Assembly: GCA_937897645.1 (NCBI GenBank)
Contig: CALCNV010000047.1
Span: forward strand, 7,316 to 71,315
Source: an uncultured Lysobacteraceae bacterium
GTDB lineage: Bacteria; Pseudomonadota; Gammaproteobacteria; Xanthomonadales; Xanthomonadaceae
Direction: 5' to 3'
DNA length: 64,000 nt
Positions 60,026 through 64,000 of this stretch are shown one piece after another. The first letter of the stretch is position 1. Each line of letters opens with the position of its first letter. A program made the translations under genes and the position numbers. The notes under the pieces were generated by a model. That model had not been told where the DNA came from and ran no database searches. It saw nothing but the letters and a program-made list of their open reading frames with translations.

Positions 60026-61206
60026 GCGGTAAGGGCGTGGCCTGTGACTGCGTGTTCGGTGAGGTGGCGTGCCCGTGCATCGGCTGCCAGCAACACCTCC
60101 AGCGACGTGGCGGGCGTGGTGGGCAACGCGGCGAGTGCATCCTCGACCAGCGCGGGGATGCCTAGGAAACCGATCCGGCCCTGAAGAAAGGCTGAAACCG
60201 CCACTTCATTGGCTGCGTTCAACACGGCCGGCGCCGTGCCACCCGCCTCGAGTGCCTGCCAGGCCAGGCGCAGGCAGGGGAACGCCTGCAGGTCTGGCGC
60301 TTCGAAATCCAGCCGGCCCTGTGCCAGCAGGTCCAGGCCAGCGACGCCGGAGTCGATGCGTTGCGGCCAGCCCAGCCCCACCGCTAGCGACGTGCGCATG
60401 TCCGGCAGGCCGAGTTGCGCCAGCGTCGAGCCGTCCACGAATTCCACCAGGGAATGCACCAGGCTTTGTGGGTGCACCAGCACGGCAAGCTTTTCGCCGG
60501 GAATATCGAACAGATGGTGGGCCTCGATCAGTTCCAGGCCCTTGTTCATCAGGGTGGCGGAATCGACCGAGATCTTCGGGCCCATCGACCACTTCGGATG
60601 GGCGATGGCCTGTGCCGGCGTCACGCTGGCCAGTGCGTCACGGCTGCGCCCACGGAACGGACCGCCCGATGCCGTCAGCACGATCCGTCGCACATCGCCC
60701 TGAGTGTCGCGTGAACGCAGGCACTGGAAGATCGCGTTGTGTTCGCTGTCGATCGGGATGATTTCGGCATTTGCGCGGTTGGCGGCCGCCATCAGCATTT
60801 CGCCGGCGAGTACCAGCGATTCCTTGTTCGCCAGCAACAATCGCTTGCCCGCGCGCGCCGCCGCGAGCGTGGACGACAGCCCCGCGGCACCTACGATCGC
60901 GGCGACCACGGTGTCACAGGCATCGCCCGAGACCAATGCATCCAGGGCGCCGGCGCCCGCGTGCGCCTGCGTGGACAGGCCTGCGTCGCGCAAGCCATCA
61001 CGCAGCTCGGCGTATCGGGATTCGTCCGCGATCACCGCATGCGCGGGCGCGTGGGCAATGCACAGGGCCAGCAAGGCATGCACTTGCGTGCCGGCAGCCA
61101 GCACGCTCGCACGCAGTCGCCCGGGATGCCGTGCAATCACGTCCAGCGCCGAGGTTCCGATCGAACCCGTCGCGCCCAGCACGGCGATGTTGCGCACGGC
61201 GGCCAT
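60022..61206 (-). CDS. dxr: 1-deoxy-D-xylulose 5-phosphate reductoisomerase
   Basis: 394 residues, the standard length. It has the NADPH loop GATGSIGTSALDVI, the metal/substrate region LLLANKESLVLAGEMLM, and PIDSEHNAIFQCL. It makes 2-C-methylerythritol 4-phosphate, the committed step of the MEP isoprenoid pathway feeding IspA and UppS. ATG 61206 (MAAVRNIAVLG) is one base after the cdsA stop; the longer frame to 61266 would overlap cdsA heavily and is rejected. Confidence 0.96.
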   Translation of the reverse strand: MAAVRNIAVLGATGSIGTSALDVIARHPGRLRASVLAAGTQVHALLALCIAHAPAHAVIADESRYAELRDGLRDAGLSTQAHAGAGALDALVSGDACDTVVAAIVGAAGLSSTLAAARAGKRLLLANKESLVLAGEMLMAAANRANAEIIPIDSEHNAIFQCLRSRDTQGDVRRIVLTASGGPFRGRSRDALASVTPAQAIAHPKWSMGPKISVDSATLMNKGLELIEAHHLFDIPGEKLAVLVHPQSLVHSLVEFVDGSTLAQLGLPDMRTSLAVGLGWPQRIDSGVAGLDLLAQGRLDFEAPDLQAFPCLRLAWQALEAGGTAPAVLNAANEVAVSAFLQGRIGFLGIPALVEDALAALPTTPATSLEVLLAADARARHLTEHAVTGHALTA

Positions 61207-61207
61207 G

Positions 61208-62047
61208 TCAGAAACCGAACAGTTCCTTGCCCAGCGCGAAGATCGGCAACGCAGCCAGCACGCCATCCAGTCGATCCAGCACGCCGCCGTGGCCAGGAAT
61301 CAGGTTGCCGGAATCCTTGGCACCGACATGGCGCTTCAACAGGCTCTCGAACAGGTCGCCGACCACCGAGAACAACACGGTGACCACCGCCACCAGGGCC
61401 ACGGCCGGTACCTGCGCCAGGGTCATGCCGGCCAGCGATGCAAAGAACAGGCCACAGGCCACGCCCGCCACCAGTCCGCCCAGCAGGCCTTCAAGCGTCT
61501 TGTTGGGACTGATGCGTGGCGCCAGCTTGCGGCTTCCAAACAACTTGCCGCCCAGCGCCCTGCCTGCGAAATACGCGCCACTGTCGGCTGCCCAGACGAT
61601 GCTCAATGCCGCGAACAGCCACAGGTGGCCATTGGGCTGGCTGGCATGGATCAAGCCCAGCGCGCACCAGGCTGGAATCACGGCCAGCGTGCCAGCCGCC
61701 AGCTTGAACACGCGCGCATAGGTTTCGTGGTCGGAGGCGAAGTTGAAGAAGCGCAGCCAGAGCAAGGCCAGGCACCACCACGCCACGCCCACCAGGGTCA
61801 CGATCTGGAACAGCACCATCGAACCCGCCGATGCCCACACCAGCAACACCATCAACAACAGGTTGGCGACCAGCAGCACGGTGCGCGACAAAGTGTCGTC
61901 GATCTCGGCCAGCTTGAACCATTCCCACAGGCCTACCAGGAAGACCAGCGCGACCAGTGCCACCAGCCAGGGCGTGGGCAGCAGGAGGATGGCGGCAATG
62001 GCGACAGGCGCCATGACCAGCGCGGCGATGACTCGGGTCTTGGTCAT
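61208..62047 (-). CDS. cdsA: Phosphatidate cytidylyltransferase
   Basis: 279 residues with about eight membrane segments. The CDP-alcohol synthase signature appears near the C-terminus (SIVWAADSGAYFAGRALGG ... RISPNKTLEGLLGGL ... KDSGNLIPGHGGVLDRLDG). It converts phosphatidic acid plus CTP to CDP-diacylglycerol, the branch point for all phospholipids. It overlaps uppS by four bases (ATGA) and dxr starts one base after it, so translation is coupled through the operon. Confidence 0.95.
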   Translation of the reverse strand: MTKTRVIAALVMAPVAIAAILLLPTPWLVALVALVFLVGLWEWFKLAEIDDTLSRTVLLVANLLLMVLLVWASAGSMVLFQIVTLVGVAWWCLALLWLRFFNFASDHETYARVFKLAAGTLAVIPAWCALGLIHASQPNGHLWLFAALSIVWAADSGAYFAGRALGGKLFGSRKLAPRISPNKTLEGLLGGLVAGVACGLFFASLAGMTLAQVPAVALVAVVTVLFSVVGDLFESLLKRHVGAKDSGNLIPGHGGVLDRLDGVLAALPIFALGKELFGF

Positions 62048-62811
62048 GCGGGTAGGTGCTCCGGGGTGGCGTTGGCCACTTGTGCGCTGGTCAGGCCGAA
62101 ACGGCGTTCGCGGCCGGCGAAATCATCCAGCGCATGTTGCAGGGTGGTGGCATCCAGTTCGGGCCACAGCAGGTCGGTGAACCACAGTTCGGTATACGCC
62201 AGTTGCCACAGCAGGAAGTTGCTGATGCGGTGGTCGCCGCCGGTGCGGATGAAAAGATCGGGCGGCGGCAGGTCGGCCAACGACATTTTCGACGCCATCG
62301 CGGCTTCGTCGATATCCTCGGCGCGCAGCCGGCCCGCGGCCACGTCAGCCGCCAATGCGCGTGCGGCCTGGGCAATGTCCTGGCGTCCGCCATAGCTGGC
62401 GGCGATCACCAGGTGCAAGCGGGCATTGCCAGCGGTTTGCGCTTCCGCAGCGGCCATGCGCTCGCGGATGCCATCGGAGAAGCGCTCGCGTTCGCCGATG
62501 AAGCGTATGCGCACGCCGCGCCGGTCCAGTTCCTCGACTTCACGGTCCAGCGCATTGAGGAACAGCTTCATCAAAGCACCGACTTCATCCTGTGGACGGC
62601 CCCAGTTTTCGCTGGAGAAGGCGAACAGGGTCAGCGCTTGCACGCCGCGCTCGATGCAGAAATCGATGCAGACGTTGACCGCGCGTGCGCCGGCGCGGTG
62701 GCCGATGATGCGTGGGCGCTTGCGGCGTTCGGCCCAGCGCCCGTTGCCGTCCATGATGACGGCAAGGTGTCGCGGAATCGCGGGGGTGGGATTGGGCGGC
62801 ATGGCAGTCAT
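62044..62811 (-). CDS. uppS: Undecaprenyl diphosphate synthase
   Basis: 255 residues, cis-prenyltransferase. The substrate motif is HLAVIMDGNGRWAERR, followed by HRAGARAV, LFAFSSENW and the C-terminal RTGGDHRISNFLLWQLAYTE. It makes the C55 carrier lipid used for peptidoglycan and O-antigen. Two starts exist, 62811 (MTAMPPN) and 62802 (MPPNPTP); neither changes the fold. It is 16 bases after frr on the same strand and overlaps cdsA, matching the usual frr-uppS-cdsA order. Confidence 0.96.
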   Translation of the reverse strand: MTAMPPNPTPAIPRHLAVIMDGNGRWAERRKRPRIIGHRAGARAVNVCIDFCIERGVQALTLFAFSSENWGRPQDEVGALMKLFLNALDREVEELDRRGVRIRFIGERERFSDGIRERMAAAEAQTAGNARLHLVIAASYGGRQDIAQAARALAADVAAGRLRAEDIDEAAMASKMSLADLPPPDLFIRTGGDHRISNFLLWQLAYTELWFTDLLWPELDATTLQHALDDFAGRERRFGLTSAQVANATPEHLPA

Positions 62812-62827
62812 CGGATGTGCGACTGCG

Positions 62828-63385
62828 TCAGACGGACATGAGTTCCTGCTCTTTTGCCTTCACCACGTCATCGACATCCTTGATGGCCTTGTCGGTGATT
62901 TTCTGGATCTCGTCCTGGGTCCTGCTTTCCTCGTCCTCGGTGATCTGCTTTTCCTTCAACAGGTCCTTGACCTGCTGGTTGGCGTCACGGCGGATGTTGC
63001 GGACGGCGATCTTGGTGTCTTCGCCTTCGGCGTGCACCACCTTGGACAGTTCCTTGCGGCGTTCTTCGGTCAACGCCGGCAGGTTCAGGCGGATCACCGT
63101 GCCTGCCGTGTTCGGGGTCAGGCCCAGGTCCGAGGCCAGGATGGCCTTTTCCACGGCGCTGACCATCTGCTTTTCCCACGGGGTGATGGTCAGCGAGCGC
63201 GCGTCGGCGATGGTCACGCTGGCCACCTGCGACAGCGGCATGTCGGACCCGTAGTAGTTCACCTTGAGGTGTTCGACCAGTGCGGTGGACGCACGCCCGG
63301 TGCGCACCTTGACCAGCGTGTGGCGCAAGGCGTCGATGCTCTTGGTCATGCGCGCCTGCGCGTCTTTCTTGATTTCGTTGAGCAT
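62828..63385 (-). CDS. frr: Ribosome recycling factor
   Basis: 185 residues, the exact family length, with the three-helix bundle and small beta domain. Landmarks: LVKVRTGRASTALVEHLKVN, SLTITPWEKQMVSAVEKAIL, and GTVIRLNLPALTEERRKEL. It splits post-termination ribosomes with EF-G; it is essential. ATG 63385 (MLNEIKKDAQARM) is the family start. Upstream, the usual partner pyrH is not next: the neighbour is a cation-transporter gene. Confidence 0.97.
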   Translation of the reverse strand: MLNEIKKDAQARMTKSIDALRHTLVKVRTGRASTALVEHLKVNYYGSDMPLSQVASVTIADARSLTITPWEKQMVSAVEKAILASDLGLTPNTAGTVIRLNLPALTEERRKELSKVVHAEGEDTKIAVRNIRRDANQQVKDLLKEKQITEDEESRTQDEIQKITDKAIKDVDDVVKAKEQELMSV

Positions 63386-63484
63386 CGCCGGTTCCGTGCT
63401 GATTTCGATAAGCCGGCAATTATACGGGAGGCGGGCAGAGGTATCCCGGGTCACCGCCGGCCCGCAGACTGGCCCGGTGCTGGG

Positions 63485-64000
63485 TCAATGCGAATGATGC
63501 GGCGCGGCATCGTGCAGGTCGTGCTCGCAGATGCTGCCGCGTTCGATCTGCAGGGTGGCGTGGTTGATGCCGAAGCGGTGGTCCAGGTCGTGCGTGGTGG
63601 CATCGATGAAGGCGTCGTGGTCGGCGTCCTCGGGGCGGACGAGATGTGCGGTCAAGGCGATTTCGCCCGCGCCGAGCGGCCAGATATGAAGATGGTGCAC
63701 GGCCGTCACGCCGGGCTGGGCAGCGAGGAATGCATTCACTTCCGCGTGGTCGACACTGTCTGGAACGGCATCCATGGCCGCATTGAAGCTCTGGCGCAAC
63801 AGGCCATAGGTGCCCACGGCGATCACCACGCCCACCAGCAGGGCGGTGGCCGGGTCCAGCCAGGCCCAACCGAACGCCAGCATGCCGGCACCGGCCAGCA
63901 CCGCCGCCAGCGACACGGCGGCGTCGGCCATCAGGTGCAGGAACGCACCCCGTTTGTTGAGGTCGTGGGCGTGGCCGTCGCGCATCAGCCAGGCACCGCC
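63485..64000 (-). CDS. Cation diffusion facilitator (CDF) transporter, C-terminal part (cut by window edge)
   Basis: The last 171 codons of a CDF-family metal efflux protein; the N-terminal half is beyond the right edge. Visible parts: the cation site in GAFLHLMADAAVS (HxxxD pair), two membrane segments (SLAAVLAGAGMLAFGWAWL and ATALLVGVVIAVGTYGLL), and the cytoplasmic C-terminal domain (VTAVHHLHIWPLGAGEIAL). A His-rich tail (HDLHDAAPHHSH) suggests Zn/Co/Ni-type binding. It exports divalent metals by proton antiport. It reads toward frr, 99 bases away, with no terminator seen, so it may be co-transcribed. Confidence 0.92.
   Translation of the reverse strand, partial: GGAWLMRDGHAHDLNKRGAFLHLMADAAVSLAAVLAGAGMLAFGWAWLDPATALLVGVVIAVGTYGLLRQSFNAAMDAVPDSVDHAEVNAFLAAQPGVTAVHHLHIWPLGAGEIALTAHLVRPEDADHDAFIDATTHDLDHRFGINHATLQIERGSICEHDLHDAAPHHSH

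Overview
The window is a stretch of a high-GC gammaproteobacterial chromosome, most consistent with the Xanthomonadaceae/Lysobacteraceae (Lysobacter, Luteimonas, Thermomonas, Pseudoxanthomonas and relatives). The basis is the gene order frr-uppS-cdsA-dxr-rseP-bamA-lpxD-fabZ-lpxA-lpxB-rnhB-dnaE-accA, the tldD/darP/pmbA arrangement, frequent GTG/TTG starts, and many short palindromic repeats between genes. No rRNA, tRNA, CRISPR array, prophage, transposase or integrase was recognised. The assignment is from reading the sequence only; no database search was run.

Layout. 1-5.1 kb: two tandem M13 metallopeptidase lipoproteins (the first cut by the window edge), then a secreted protein of unknown function. 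5.2-8.7 kb: a membrane diguanylate cyclase (CHASE2-GGDEF) translationally coupled to a periplasmic LysM/FecR protein. 8.7-24.8 kb: accessory metabolism and transport: a phytoene-desaturase-like oxidoreductase, an ABC ATPase with a permease fused to an M1 aminopeptidase, a DUF885 protein, a queuosine-precursor transporter, DUF502, a hotdog-fold protein, the chaperedoxin CnoX, a four-gene operon of paralogous membrane proteins with a small XRE regulator, an amidohydrolase, and a TPR-methyltransferase. 24.9-42.9 kb: housekeeping clusters leuS-lptE-holA-nadD-rsfS-rlmH and maf-rng-yhdP-tldD, then darP, pmbA and a DUF4870 protein, with tonB and a SIMPL protein between the clusters.

43-64 kb, all on the minus strand: xseB-ispA, tilS, a TPR protein and accA, then dnaE back to frr. 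This last block is the envelope factory. It makes isoprenoid precursors (dxr, ispA, uppS), CDP-diacylglycerol (cdsA), lipid A (lpxD, lpxA, lpxB with fabZ), and the outer-membrane assembly and stress proteins (bamA, rseP). It closes with rnhB, dnaE and accA for replication and fatty-acid synthesis. The right edge cuts a cation-diffusion-facilitator gene that sits immediately upstream of frr.

The least explained features are (i) the 20.2-22.3 kb operon, whose four cistrons overlap, whose two membrane proteins look like diverged paralogues sharing an EDERD motif, and whose second gene is locally AT-rich; (ii) at least six families of palindromic repeats in the gaps, one of which appears to supply the coding ends of NadD, LpxB and RnhB; and (iii) the ABC permease/M1 peptidase fusion.
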